Below are positions 40,708-50,201 of a DNA stretch of 55,157 nt, piece by piece. The DNA is from Candidatus Eiseniibacteriota bacterium (lineage in GTDB: Bacteria > Eisenbacteria > RBG-16-71-46 > CAIMUX01). How positions within the stretch are numbered: position 1 is the stretch's first letter; every line of letters starts with the position of its first letter. Both the position numbers and the translations under genes were made by a program. The DNA lies in NCBI GenBank assembly GCA_029569475.1, contig JAKQSZ010000037.1:1-55157 (forward strand), in the 5' to 3' direction. The notes beneath the pieces are model-generated. The model did no database searches. It saw nothing but the letters and a program-made list of their open reading frames with translations, and was not told the DNA's origin.

Positions 40708-43688
40708 CTCCGGAGGTCTACGCGCGGGTCAAGGAGATCGTGCTGGCGGCCTCCGACCTGCCCCCGGCCGAACGGGCGGCATACCTGGAAGCGGCGTGCG
40801 CCGGCGATCAAGAGGTGCTTCGCGAAGCGGCCTCCCTGCTGGCGCACGATGGGGAAGCCGGGCAGACCGTCTGGCCGGCCGGGGCCTCGGACAGCCTCCT
40901 GCGCCGCGGCCTCGACATCGCCGGACGCGAGGGCTCGGACAGCCTCCCGCGCCACGGCCTCGACCTGACCCATCCCGAGGCCTCGGACCGCCCCCTGCAC
41001 CGAGACCTTGGCGTGGCCGATCTCCACGCTGCCCGTCGGCCCAGCGAGCGCCTGCCGCGATCGATCGGTCCCTACCGGATCACGGGGATTCTGGGCGCGG
41101 GCGGGATGGGCATCGTCTACCAGGCGGAACAGACCGAGCCGATCCGCCGCGAGGTGGCCTTGAAGGTGATGCAGGGGGGACCGCACTCCGGGCCGGTGGT
41201 CACGCGCTTCGAGGCCGAACGCCAGGTCCTGGCCCGTCTGGAGCACCCGGGGATTGCCCGCGTCTTTGACGCCGGCGCCGACAGCGAGGGGCGCCCGTAC
41301 TTCGTGATGGAACTGGTGCGGGGGCTTCCCCTGACCGACTTCTGCGAGCGCCACGAACTTCCCCTGGCGGAACGGATCGATCTCATGCTGGGCGTCTGCC
41401 GCGCTGTGCAGCACGCGCACCAGAAGGGAGTCATCCACCGGGACCTCAAACCATCCAACGTCCTGGTGACGCTGCAGGACGGGCGGCCGGCGCCGAAGGT
41501 CATCGACTTCGGCATCGCCAAGGCCCTGGGCGAGGGCGAGCAACGCCTCGGGCTCACCTCCGACGGCATGGTCCTGGGCTCCTTGCGCAGCATGAGCCCG
41601 GAACAGGCGCGGGGCGCCTGGGCGGAGGTCGATGTCCGCTCCGATGTCTACGCCCTCGGGGTGCTGTTCTACGAGCTTGTGACCGGCGCGTCGCCGTACC
41701 CGGATGAGGAGACCTCCCTGCTTGCCTGGGTGCGCCTCATCCAGGACCTTCCGCCGAGGCCCTTCGCGGAGGTGCTGCCGCACGGCGTTCGCCTCGACCC
41801 CGACCTGGAGATCATTGCCCGCAAGGCGCTGTCCAAAGAACCGGAACAGCGCTATCCGAGCGCCGCGGCGCTGGCCGAGGACATCGAGCGATTCATCGCG
41901 GGGCGGCCGATCCTCGCCCGGCCGCCCAGCACGCTCTACCAGCTCAAAAAGCTCATCGCCCGCAACCGGGCAGCGACCGCGCTCCTGGCCTCGCTCCTCG
42001 TGCTGGCGCTGACCGGGGGGGTCTGGCTGAGCATCGTCGAGGCACGAGAGCGCGCCAACCTGCGCCGGGCGCTGGCGGCCGAAAAGGAATCCGGCTACGT
42101 CTCGGACTTTCTCATCGGCCTCTTCGAGATCTCTCATCCGGGGCAGGCGCGCGGCAGTTCGATCACGGCGCGGGAGATCCTGGATCGCGGCGCCGCCCGC
42201 ATCGACGCCTCGCTCTCCCCCGAACCGGCCGTGCAACGGCGGCTCATGCACACGATGGGCATCGTCTATCGCGGCCTCGGGATCTACGACCGCGCCGCGT
42301 CCCTGCTGGAGGGCGCCTTGGCGCGGGGCACCGCCGAGCCGGGGACGGCGATCGCCGGCTCTCCGTCCTCCCTCGCGCTGGAGCGCGCCGACATCCTGTC
42401 CGACCTGGGCCGCGTCTATCGGGCGATGGGCCGGACAGCCGAGGCCGAGAGGGTCTTTCAGGAGGCTCTGGACATCCGCCGGCGCCTCCTCCACCCAGCC
42501 GACACTGCCGTGGCCAGCGCCCTGGCCAGTGTCGGCGTCGTGCGCCTGGACCAGGCGAAGCTCGCCGAGGCCGAGGCGCTGCTGCGGGAGTCGCTGCGCC
42601 TCCTGGAGGGGCGGGGCGATTCGCTCAGCCTCGATCTTGCCTCGGTCATGACGACGCTGGGCCAGGTCCTGGATCAGCAACGCCGGCTCCCCGAGGCCGA
42701 GTCGCTGCTGGTGAAAGCCCTCGCCATCCGGCAGCGGGTCTTGCCCGCCGAGCATCCGGAGATCGGCTCGGCCTTGCACAACCTCGCGTCGGTGTTCTGG
42801 AGAACAGGCCGATTCCCCGAGGCCGACAGTCTCTCGCGCCGCGAGTTGACGATCCTGGAGCGGAGCCTCGGCCCGGAGCATCCGGATCTGGGGATCGCGG
42901 TGCTCAATCAGGCGGAGTACTACAGGGAGTCGGGGCTCCTGGAGGACGCGGAACGGGAGATGTTGCGCGGGCTCGACATCCTGGAGAACTCCGTCGGCGT
43001 CGAGCATGTCGAGGCGGCGCGCGGCCTCAACAACCTCGGCATGCTGTACAAGCAGATGGGCCGGAGCGCCGAGGCCGCCCGCCTGCTCGAGCGCAGCCTG
43101 CGCATCAAGAGGAGCCTCCTCGATCCCGCCCACCCTTCGATCGCGACCTCGGCCAACAACCTGGGCGAAGTTCTCCTCGAACTCGCCCCCGCGACGCCCG
43201 CGGATAGACCCGCCGGCGGACCCGCGGACAGACCCTCCGGCACACCCGCGGCCAGACCCGCCGACCGCCCACCTGGCACGCCGGCCGAGGCCCGCCCTGG
43301 CACGCCGGCGGCCGCCGCGGGGCCCGGGGCCGCTCGGAACCTCCTGCGCGATGCGGAGAACCTGTTTCGCGAGGCGTACGAGATACGCCATAGGGTCTAC
43401 GGAGCCGATGACGTGCGGACCGCGCTCCCGCTGCACAACCTGGGGCGGGTCCATCTCGCCAGCGGCCGCCTTGACCAGGCCGAGGAGGAGCTCTTCGCGG
43501 CGCTCGCCCTGCGCCTGCGCGATCTCCGCCGGACTCATCCCCGGATCGCCGAGTCCCTGGAATCCTGCGCCGAACTTCGGCGACGTACCGGCAACCTGGC
43601 CTCGGCCGAATCGCTCTCCGCCCTGGCAGACTCGGTGAGGGAAGCGCAAGCGGACGCGGTCAGAGGGGATTCAACTCTGCTCCCGTGA
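40704..43688 (+). CDS. Membrane Ser/Thr protein kinase with TPR sensor domain
   Basis: The kinase domain (~123-390) has GAGGMGIVY, Lys154 in VALKVM, HRD at 245-247 (VIHRDLKPSN) and DFG at 268-270 (VIDFGIAKAL). A transmembrane helix follows at ~425-445 (TALLASLLVLALTGGVWL), then a long extracytoplasmic set of TPR repeats of the type A-LRESLRLLEGRGDSLSL and HPEIGSALHNLASVFWR. Residues ~60-108 contain three copies of a 16-aa repeat (ASDSLLRRGLDIAGRE), and residues ~832-872 a Pro/Ala/Asp low-complexity insertion between TPRs. Such kinases often act with the neighbouring ECF sigma factor. A full-length 994 aa. Confidence 0.92.
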   Translation: MTPEVYARVKEIVLAASDLPPAERAAYLEAACAGDQEVLREAASLLAHDGEAGQTVWPAGASDSLLRRGLDIAGREGSDSLPRHGLDLTHPEASDRPLHRDLGVADLHAARRPSERLPRSIGPYRITGILGAGGMGIVYQAEQTEPIRREVALKVMQGGPHSGPVVTRFEAERQVLARLEHPGIARVFDAGADSEGRPYFVMELVRGLPLTDFCERHELPLAERIDLMLGVCRAVQHAHQKGVIHRDLKPSNVLVTLQDGRPAPKVIDFGIAKALGEGEQRLGLTSDGMVLGSLRSMSPEQARGAWAEVDVRSDVYALGVLFYELVTGASPYPDEETSLLAWVRLIQDLPPRPFAEVLPHGVRLDPDLEIIARKALSKEPEQRYPSAAALAEDIERFIAGRPILARPPSTLYQLKKLIARNRAATALLASLLVLALTGGVWLSIVEARERANLRRALAAEKESGYVSDFLIGLFEISHPGQARGSSITAREILDRGAARIDASLSPEPAVQRRLMHTMGIVYRGLGIYDRAASLLEGALARGTAEPGTAIAGSPSSLALERADILSDLGRVYRAMGRTAEAERVFQEALDIRRRLLHPADTAVASALASVGVVRLDQAKLAEAEALLRESLRLLEGRGDSLSLDLASVMTTLGQVLDQQRRLPEAESLLVKALAIRQRVLPAEHPEIGSALHNLASVFWRTGRFPEADSLSRRELTILERSLGPEHPDLGIAVLNQAEYYRESGLLEDAEREMLRGLDILENSVGVEHVEAARGLNNLGMLYKQMGRSAEAARLLERSLRIKRSLLDPAHPSIATSANNLGEVLLELAPATPADRPAGGPADRPSGTPAARPADRPPGTPAEARPGTPAAAAGPGAARNLLRDAENLFREAYEIRHRVYGADDVRTALPLHNLGRVHLASGRLDQAEEELFAALALRLRDLRRTHPRIAESLESCAELRRRTGNLASAESLSALADSVREAQADAVRGDSTLLP

Positions 43689-43799
43689 TTTTCGGAGGCG
43701 GGTTCTCGGAGGTGGTCCTGGATCTGGCGAGGCGCAGCGCCGGGGGCGGCAGATGGCTCTTGAGGGCCCCGCGGCGGCGGACCTCATCGATAGCCCGGG

Positions 43800-45590
43800 C
43801 TAGCGGACGATGACATACCTCGCGATCTGGTGGCGCTCCCCGGGGGCGCGACCGTAGTACACGCCGGAGGGCGCCGGCGACCCGTCGGCTCGGCGTCCAT
43901 CCCACCGGACCGGTCCGGCGAACCTGGACATCCCTGTTTCAATCTGGCCTGGTTCGGGGCGGACAGACGCCACCAGGCGGCCCGCGATGTCGAAGATCTC
44001 CAGACTCCGCGCGGAAGTCCCGACCCCAAGGGAGCCGCCTTCATTGCGGGGATCGAGAAGATCGAGCGAAAGGTCCCGGCTCGCGAACTGGCCTGTCCTC
44101 GTGTAATGGTCGTACGCCCGCTCAACCAGGTGCCGCTCCGCGATGGCCATGGCCGCCGGATCGACCCCGTCGACCCGCCACTGCCGGAGCAGTTTGTCGG
44201 CCGAGTTGAGCATGTGGTTCTCGATGACCTCCACGTCGGAGAGGATCTCGCCGTGGGAAGGATCTCGTTCGATAATGCGCCAGGTATTGAGCAGGTACGG
44301 GTTGTACATCACGTCATAGCACCGGCGGCGACGCTCGCGGGAGGCGTCGCAGAAGGGAGCTGTATAAGGCCCGTCAACCTCCGGCGGGGTCTGACCCGCG
44401 GCCACCCACAACGGCAGGGCCGGAGTGATCAGAGGCAGGCCGAGAAACGCATAGAAGGTGCTGAGGCGCGGATCCTCGCCCGGATGGACCCCACAGATCA
44501 CCCCCGAAGCCACCGTGGAAGAGCGGCTGATCGTTTCCCGGGTATTGACATAGCCCACATACTTCGGATAGCCCGGCGGCGCCCCCTCGTAGGGCAGCGG
44601 ATACGGATCGCAGTCCGCCGCCATCAAGTCGCGAGCCACCCGCGCGAGTCCGGCGGCGGTGACGCCATCCGAGGAGCGCGCCTCCTCCACCAGGGAGAGA
44701 GCGCGCCGGTAGCGCCAGGTATCCAGGCCCGTGGTATCAGCGGACAGAGAGAAGTTGGCCCGAACCAGGATGCCGTTGGGCGCCTCGTCCGGGTCATTGG
44801 CGTCGAAGCGGACGTAGGCAAAGTTGCCCACCTCGAACATGGCGACGGCGCCGTGGGCATCAAGCACCGCCAGGTTGGCTGGGTTGTCCCTCCCGGACTG
44901 GTTGGTCTGGAGGAGGAGCGCCTCGAAGTCGGCGATATCGGCGCAGTTCTGCAGGGCCAGCTTCATCAGGGCGCCATTGGTGATCCCGCCGTTGTAGGTA
45001 TCGGCAATGTTGTAGGAGAGGGCGTTCTGGACCGCGAAGCCGCGTTCGTTGACCCCGAGCCAGGCCTTGTTGGTTTCTCCCGCTCCGACCAGGGCCAGAT
45101 AGGCGTACTTGCCGTCCGTGAAGTGGACCACCTCATTATCCTGATAGCCGGTGTCCCGGTTCTTCCAGATCATCGGCCGGCCGTCGGCGCTGGCCACTCC
45201 CGAGATCGCCGCGATGGTGCACTCGTCGAAGGAGGGATCCTCGGGAGTCCACTGGGGGTAGGCGCGGCTCTCAAAGAAGTGCGGTCCAGCCGGCCCCGCC
45301 GGGGAGGACGCGGATGCGATGGGGGGACACCCCACGGCCAGGAGCGCGATCCCCGCCTGCACAAAGGCCAGGCATAGGGACAGAGACAGAGGCAGTGACA
45401 GAAGCGAAGACAGAGATGGAGGTGGAGATGGAGATGGAGATCGAGAGCGAGAGCGAGAGGGAGAGGGAGAGGGAGACAGCATCCCACGCATGGACCTCAC
45501 CGCCCGGTTGCGAGTGAACCGGGGGCTCCGAAGAATCATGAGGAATCGGGCTCGACGTCTCACGTGACCTCTCCGAGGCGTTTCGGACAT
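43800..45590 (-). CDS. Secreted Ntn-hydrolase (C45/carcinine hydrolase-like) with sorting-type C-terminus
   Basis: The catalytic part looks like an N-terminal-nucleophile hydrolase of the C45 acyltransferase/carcinine hydrolase type. The Cys nucleophile is likely C124 in FDECTIAAISGVASADGRP, followed by MIWKNRDTGYQD, which supplies the conserved Asn/Arg/Asp. The preceding ~120 residues would be a pro-region with a signal. The C-terminal ~80 residues form a FlgD-like sorting module (SLEIFDIAGRLVASV ... SGVYYGRA). The N-terminal region is encoded by a GA-rich simple repeat (SPSPSPSRSRSRSPSP). The start is uncertain; candidates are 45623 (TTG), 45605, 45590 and 45539. Substrate unknown. Confidence 0.72.
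   Translation of the reverse strand: MSETPRRGHVRRRARFLMILRSPRFTRNRAVRSMRGMLSPSPSPSRSRSRSPSPSPPPSLSSLLSLPLSLSLCLAFVQAGIALLAVGCPPIASASSPAGPAGPHFFESRAYPQWTPEDPSFDECTIAAISGVASADGRPMIWKNRDTGYQDNEVVHFTDGKYAYLALVGAGETNKAWLGVNERGFAVQNALSYNIADTYNGGITNGALMKLALQNCADIADFEALLLQTNQSGRDNPANLAVLDAHGAVAMFEVGNFAYVRFDANDPDEAPNGILVRANFSLSADTTGLDTWRYRRALSLVEEARSSDGVTAAGLARVARDLMAADCDPYPLPYEGAPPGYPKYVGYVNTRETISRSSTVASGVICGVHPGEDPRLSTFYAFLGLPLITPALPLWVAAGQTPPEVDGPYTAPFCDASRERRRRCYDVMYNPYLLNTWRIIERDPSHGEILSDVEVIENHMLNSADKLLRQWRVDGVDPAAMAIAERHLVERAYDHYTRTGQFASRDLSLDLLDPRNEGGSLGVGTSARSLEIFDIAGRLVASVRPEPGQIETGMSRFAGPVRWDGRRADGSPAPSGVYYGRAPGERHQIARYVIVR
45410..45478. repeat. GA-rich simple repeat of 6-bp units within the hydrolase gene
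   Basis: On the plus strand GGAGAT, GAGAGC and GAGAGG hexamers succeed one another. In the minus-strand gene they encode alternating Ser-Pro and Ser-Arg dipeptides before the signal segment. The unit is a multiple of 3, so length changes would keep the reading frame. Confidence 0.85.
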
Positions 45591-45632
45591 GACCTCTTGA
45601 GGCATCCCGCCGGCGGCACGCAACAGGGAGCT

Positions 45633-45641
45633 ATTCTAGCA
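45633..45641 (-). promoter_or_regulatory. Extended -10 promoter of the secreted hydrolase
   Basis: On the minus strand TGCTAGAAT matches the extended -10 motif TGnTATAAT (TAGAAT 5/6). It lies in an AT-rich patch of the divergent gap. Transcription would begin near 45626. No good -35 box is seen, as often in extended -10 promoters. Confidence 0.4.
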
Positions 45642-45754
45642 TATCAGGATACCATCCATTGCACTTGGCTCGCAACCCTCGCGGGCTGATGACCGTGCGC
45701 CATGATAGAATCATCTCGGTCGCCAACCAGCCAGATCATCCCGGAGGACCAACG

Positions 45755-48700
45755 ATGCCGCACCCGCCCCGCCATCCGCTTGCCCCCCGCGCCACCCGCG
45801 TCACCCGCACCCAGTCCCCTACCACCCACAGCACCCGCACCATCCGCTCCCGCACCATCCGCAGCACCCGCACCCGCGTCGCGTGGGCCGCTCTTGCTCC
45901 TCTCCTTCTGCTCGTCTTGATCGCCGCCACAGACATGGTCAGCGCAGCCGCGGCGACCGGCCCCGCCGCCGGGATCCACGAGATGGCCGGCGAGGGCGGG
46001 CGGGGAGTCGTCCTGGCGGACTTCGAGTCCGGTGAGGCGGAGCTCTCCTCCTACTCAGGGGAGGACCGGGATCCCGAGGACTGGGAGGTGACGGGCGAGA
46101 ACACCCACGGCGGATCCCTCTATTCCCTGAGGCTCTTCGGCAACACCTGGAAGTCACAGGCCATCTCAGCGCACCCGGTCACCCGGGCGAGCGTCTTCTC
46201 GGTGTCCGCGTTCGTCCACCAGACCGGCGAGATCCAGTCTTTCGGACTCGGCGACGGCCAGAACGTGCTCTTCTACAGCTTCGCGGGAACGCAGCTTCAG
46301 ACCGGCGAGAACTGGGAGGTCGCCTACCAGGGCGCCTTCCCCGAATCGCTCTGGAACACCTACCTGCTGCCGGTCGGACGCGACTGGTGGAACCGCTTCG
46401 GCTACGAGCCGGCCGTGGTGGAGCTGATCTACGTCAACGACCGCGACGGAATCCCGGTGGGACAGGTCCTCTTCGACGATATCATCGACGTGACGAGCGA
46501 TCTGCCCGAGGCGCCGCTGGTGGAGATCGTGCGCGGCCGCCAGGACGTGGAGTCCTTCGGGAGCTGGTACCGCGTCGGCGTCCGCTTCGAGTCCCGCGTC
46601 GAGGATCCCGACAGCGACACCTTCCTCTACCGCTGGGACTTCGGCGACAGCACGACGAGCGAGGAGCCGGCCCCGTACCACGAGTTCCTGGTGGAGGCCG
46701 ACTACACCTATACCGTCACCCTGGGCGTCCGGGACGAGACCGGCCTCTGGGGCCGCGACAGCGCCCAGGTGCGGGTCGACCCGGGCGGACCCGGCGGGTT
46801 GATGACGATCAACTTTGTCGGCGACGTCATGCTCGCGCGCGGTTACGACGTTCCCGGAGGGTTGATCGACACCTACGGCCCGGAGTACGTCTTCGCCCCC
46901 ACCCGCCCGATCTTCGGGGAAGATGCCGACATCAACGTCTGCAACCTGGAGTGCCCGCTGACCGACGAGGGCGAACCGCACCCCACCAAGAGCTATGTCT
47001 TCCGCGGCCGCCCGGAGAACATCGCCGGCCTGACCTATGCCGGAATCGATCTGGTCTCGCTTGCCAACAACCACATCATCGACTACGGCCAGCGCGGGAT
47101 GGAAGAGACCGTGGAGGTTCTGGATGCGGCCCCTATCCGCTGGTACGGGGCCGGCGACAACGAGTACATCGCCCTGCAGCCCTCGTTCTGGAGCGAACAG
47201 GGAGTCGCGCTCGGTTTCTTCGGGCAATGCAACCGGACCGGTCGGGAGTACAACTACCAGCCGTTTCTCGACGCGGCCTGCAACAAGCCCGGCTTCGCCT
47301 GGCACACCGACTACAACACCCGGGCCAGCGTGTCCGAGCTTCTCCCGCTGGCCGATCTCGTGATCGCCCAACTCCACGCCGGCATCGAGTACGCCACCGG
47401 ACCCGGGACCGGAGACGGCCAGGACGGAGTTGACGGCGTTGCGGGCCTGGCCGTCGAACCACCCCACGATGCCGCGGGGCCGGTGGCCGGCATGCCCGAG
47501 CCGATCTTTGCGACCCGGCCCAGCCTGAGCGATCGCCAGCTCCGCTACGCCACGGTGGACGCCGGCGCCCACCTGTTGATCTGCCACCACCCTCACGTCC
47601 TCCAGGGGTTTGAGGTGTACAACGGCGTGCTGATCGCGCACTCGCTGGGCAACTTCGCCTTCGACCAGTCCTTCGCCGAGACCTTCCCCTCGATCGTGCT
47701 GAAAGCCACCTTCGACAAGGCCGGGTTCCACGACTTCACCTTCCGTCCGGTCTTCATCGACGACATGGTGCCGCAACCCGCCACCGGGCGTCTGGGACGC
47801 TCCATCCTCGATCTCATGGCGGAGTATTCGCGCGAGATGGACACCACCGTGCTGGTCGACTCCGCGGGTATGCAGGGCCGTATCCTGCTCGACCCCTCCT
47901 CGGTGCAATGGCAGCGTTCGCCGCACGAGACCTTCGCGACACTCGAGGAGCGCGATGGCTGGTGGACCTCGCCGCCCATCCCGATCGACGGCCGCGAGCA
48001 CCTCTCGCGAATCCTGGAGGCCGCGGGCCCGGGAGCGGTCGAGGTTCGCTACGGCCGGGAGCTGCTCTGGCACGGGGACTTCGAGGCGGAAGGAGCGACC
48101 CTCTGGAACCTCAACAGCGAGTCGGAGCAATACGACGAGACGGTCGTCCACCAGGGGCTGCGATCCCTGCGTCAGGATCGGAGCTCGGACAACCAGGGGC
48201 CGGTGACGACCGACCTTCAAGGCTATCCCGCGGTCATGGGAGGGCCGGACTTCACCGTGATGGGTTGGATCCGCACCCGGGACGCGAACCAGGCCGGCTT
48301 CGCCGCTCGGATGTACACGAGACGCGGCAGCGGCCTGCTCGGCTCCTTCGAGGCCGGCCCGCCCGTGAGCGGCACGAACGACTGGACCTTCCTCTGGCGC
48401 GACTTCACGGTGGAGGAAGAGGCATTCTTCCTGAACGTGCGCGCATCCATGGAGAAGCCGCCGAGTGGCGACGCCTCCGCCTGGTACGACGAACTCCGTC
48501 TGATCTCGTGGGAGCCCTGGAACGCGGGGCCGTGGCCCGCCGATGTCCCATTCCCCGGCAACATCCGCTACGTGCAGCTGCGGGCCACGCAGCCCGGTTC
48601 GAGCGCACGGCTGGTCTGGGAGGGCGCAAGCCCCGAGGAGTTCCCGTCCTGGGTAGCGAACGATTCGCGGATCGCCCCCTCGTCCCGGCTCCATCTCGCG

Positions 48701-48946
48701 GCCCCTCGACCGAACCCCTTCTCGAAGGGCACCACGATCGAGTATCTTCTGACCGAAGCGGGCCGCGCCCGCCTCGCTGTCTATGATCTGCAAGGCCGCT
48801 GTGTCGCCCGCCTGGCGGACGGACCCCAGGCGGCCGGACCCCATCGGATTCAATGGAGTCCCGGAGGGTTGGCGGCGGGGCTGTACTTCTGCCGCCTCGA
48901 AGCCGAGGGGCGCGTGCGGTCCCAAAAGCTCGTGGTGTTGCGCTGA
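45755..48946 (+). CDS. Secreted multidomain CapA/PgsA-like protein with PKD and carbohydrate-binding modules
   Basis: From the ATG at 45755 (GGAGG 7 nt upstream; 1063 aa) the protein has a Thr/Arg-rich cytoplasmic tail and signal (AALAPLLLLVLIAATDMVSA). A jelly-roll-like module (~83-248) and a PKD domain (~257-345; YRWDFGDSTTSEEPAPYHEF) come next. A CapA/PGA_cap metallophosphatase-like domain follows (~350-700; INFVGDVMLARGYD, INVCNLECPLTDEGEP, LVSLANNHIIDYG, LHAGIEYATG and the metal-ligand-rich LICHHPHVLQG). Then there is a second jelly-roll module (~769-925) and a FlgD-like sorting domain (~978-1063). CapA is the third component of PGA capsule systems; here it is fused into a surface protein away from pgsBCW. 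Confidence 0.87.
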   Translation: MPHPPRHPLAPRATRVTRTQSPTTHSTRTIRSRTIRSTRTRVAWAALAPLLLLVLIAATDMVSAAAATGPAAGIHEMAGEGGRGVVLADFESGEAELSSYSGEDRDPEDWEVTGENTHGGSLYSLRLFGNTWKSQAISAHPVTRASVFSVSAFVHQTGEIQSFGLGDGQNVLFYSFAGTQLQTGENWEVAYQGAFPESLWNTYLLPVGRDWWNRFGYEPAVVELIYVNDRDGIPVGQVLFDDIIDVTSDLPEAPLVEIVRGRQDVESFGSWYRVGVRFESRVEDPDSDTFLYRWDFGDSTTSEEPAPYHEFLVEADYTYTVTLGVRDETGLWGRDSAQVRVDPGGPGGLMTINFVGDVMLARGYDVPGGLIDTYGPEYVFAPTRPIFGEDADINVCNLECPLTDEGEPHPTKSYVFRGRPENIAGLTYAGIDLVSLANNHIIDYGQRGMEETVEVLDAAPIRWYGAGDNEYIALQPSFWSEQGVALGFFGQCNRTGREYNYQPFLDAACNKPGFAWHTDYNTRASVSELLPLADLVIAQLHAGIEYATGPGTGDGQDGVDGVAGLAVEPPHDAAGPVAGMPEPIFATRPSLSDRQLRYATVDAGAHLLICHHPHVLQGFEVYNGVLIAHSLGNFAFDQSFAETFPSIVLKATFDKAGFHDFTFRPVFIDDMVPQPATGRLGRSILDLMAEYSREMDTTVLVDSAGMQGRILLDPSSVQWQRSPHETFATLEERDGWWTSPPIPIDGREHLSRILEAAGPGAVEVRYGRELLWHGDFEAEGATLWNLNSESEQYDETVVHQGLRSLRQDRSSDNQGPVTTDLQGYPAVMGGPDFTVMGWIRTRDANQAGFAARMYTRRGSGLLGSFEAGPPVSGTNDWTFLWRDFTVEEEAFFLNVRASMEKPPSGDASAWYDELRLISWEPWNAGPWPADVPFPGNIRYVQLRATQPGSSARLVWEGASPEEFPSWVANDSRIAPSSRLHLAAPRPNPFSKGTTIEYLLTEAGRARLAVYDLQGRCVARLADGPQAAGPHRIQWSPGGLAAGLYFCRLEAEGRVRSQKLVVLR

Positions 48947-49067
48947 GGTCTGGTCGCGCTGGACGCCGGCACGATGCGTCCCGCGGACTGGCCGGTCCGA
49001 CATCGGGCCGTGGGTGGTTCAGGGCGCCTGGTCGGTAGCGCGCCGGGTGGTGAAGAGGGGGGATCCG

Positions 49068-50135
49068 ATGGACGAGACGCGCGAACGGCGGACATGGCAG
49101 CTTCATCGCTCAGGGAGAGACGCCGCGATCCTCGTCGCCGTTCTTGCTCTGCTCGGCGGAACGGCGCCGCTCTTCTCCGGCTGCCAGACCCGCACCAGTT
49201 CGCCCGTGCTCGCGCCCGACTCAACCCTGGTGTACCCGGGGAAGAAGGACGGGGACCTGGCCGCCACCATCTCCTTTTCCCTTCGCGACAGCAAGAAATG
49301 GAGCGAGGCGCGCAAGGCGGAGACCGACCGCCTGAAGGCTCTGCTCCGGGAGACCAAGGAAGGCATCGCGCGCGAGTCCTCGTTGCTGGAAGAGGCCACC
49401 GAGCAGAAGGACGCGCGCGAGTCCCGGCTGCGCAAAGCGCTCGAGCAGCCGAAGAAGTCCAGCGGAGGGGAGAAGAAGGCCAGCCGTTCAGGCAAGCTGG
49501 GCAAATCGGGAAAGTCGGAGAAGTCCGACAAGGCGAGCCGGTCCGGTGACTCCGGCAAGTCCGGCAAATCGGGCAAGTCGGGCAAGTCGGCCAAGTCAAG
49601 CAAGCCCGGCAAGTCCGGCAAGCCAGCCGGTTCCGGCGGGGCGAACAAGTCCGGCAACGCGGACCCGCGCGTCCTGCAGGCCTCCATCGCCAGGCTGGAC
49701 CAGCAGATCCACGAAAGCATCGGGCGGCGCCGTGTCCTCGAATCCCGCCAGGACAGCCTCAACCAGATCTACAACGCCGTCCGCAAGAGCCGCACCTCCC
49801 CGGTCGGAAGGGCGTTCGACCTCGAGGAAGGGGCGAAGGTTCAGGCCAACATCCAGCTCGAGAACGTCCACGCGCGCGGCGACCGGCCCCTGATGTTCCA
49901 TCTGGTTTGGACCAACCCGGCCAGAAAGCGGGTCTTCAAGAAGATGATCGAGTGGACGCCCAGCGACAGCCTCGCCTCGATCACCTCCAACTTCACGATC
50001 TCGCCGCAGCGGCGCGCGAATGGCTTCTACGCCCTCCAGGTCTTTCTCTACCGCGAGATGATCGCGGAGAAGTCCTTCGAACTCCGCGGAAGCTCCACCT
50101 CCACCGAGGAGAAAGAGGGCGGCACCGGGATGTAG
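49068..50135 (+). CDS. Lipoprotein with Lys/Ser/Gly repeat and coiled-coil, function unknown
   Basis: The start at 49068 has GAGGGGGG just upstream (355 aa). A signal with lipobox (LALLGGTAPLFSGC) predicts a lipid-anchored protein. Residues ~80-125 look like a coiled coil (KAETDRLKALLRETKEGIA). They are followed by a ~70-residue stretch of (G/S)KSGKSGK repeats encoded by degenerate 9-12 bp DNA repeats. A second helical segment (LDQQIHESIGRRRVLESRQD) precedes a C-terminal beta-rich domain (QANIQLENVHARGDRPLMFH). The highly basic repeat could contact cell-wall polyanions such as poly-gamma-glutamate. I do not recognise a family. Confidence 0.7.
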   Translation: MDETRERRTWQLHRSGRDAAILVAVLALLGGTAPLFSGCQTRTSSPVLAPDSTLVYPGKKDGDLAATISFSLRDSKKWSEARKAETDRLKALLRETKEGIARESSLLEEATEQKDARESRLRKALEQPKKSSGGEKKASRSGKLGKSGKSEKSDKASRSGDSGKSGKSGKSGKSAKSSKPGKSGKPAGSGGANKSGNADPRVLQASIARLDQQIHESIGRRRVLESRQDSLNQIYNAVRKSRTSPVGRAFDLEEGAKVQANIQLENVHARGDRPLMFHLVWTNPARKRVFKKMIEWTPSDSLASITSNFTISPQRRANGFYALQVFLYREMIAEKSFELRGSSTSTEEKEGGTGM

Positions 50136-50201
50136 CGCCTCCGCCGGTGCGGTCGACGGTGCCGGAGCGCCGGTATCTGGCCACTCAACGGCGTGATCTC
50201 A

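Noticed and set aside
40365..43649. Open frame of 1094 codons on the minus strand opposite the kinase gene
   Set aside because: It is antisense to a well-supported kinase/sigma pair, has no domain character and is what G+C-rich DNA produces opposite long genes.
46166..49003. Open frame of 945 codons on the minus strand opposite the CapA-domain gene
   Set aside because: Antisense shadow; no signal peptide, motif or ribosome-binding site, while the plus strand has clear domains.
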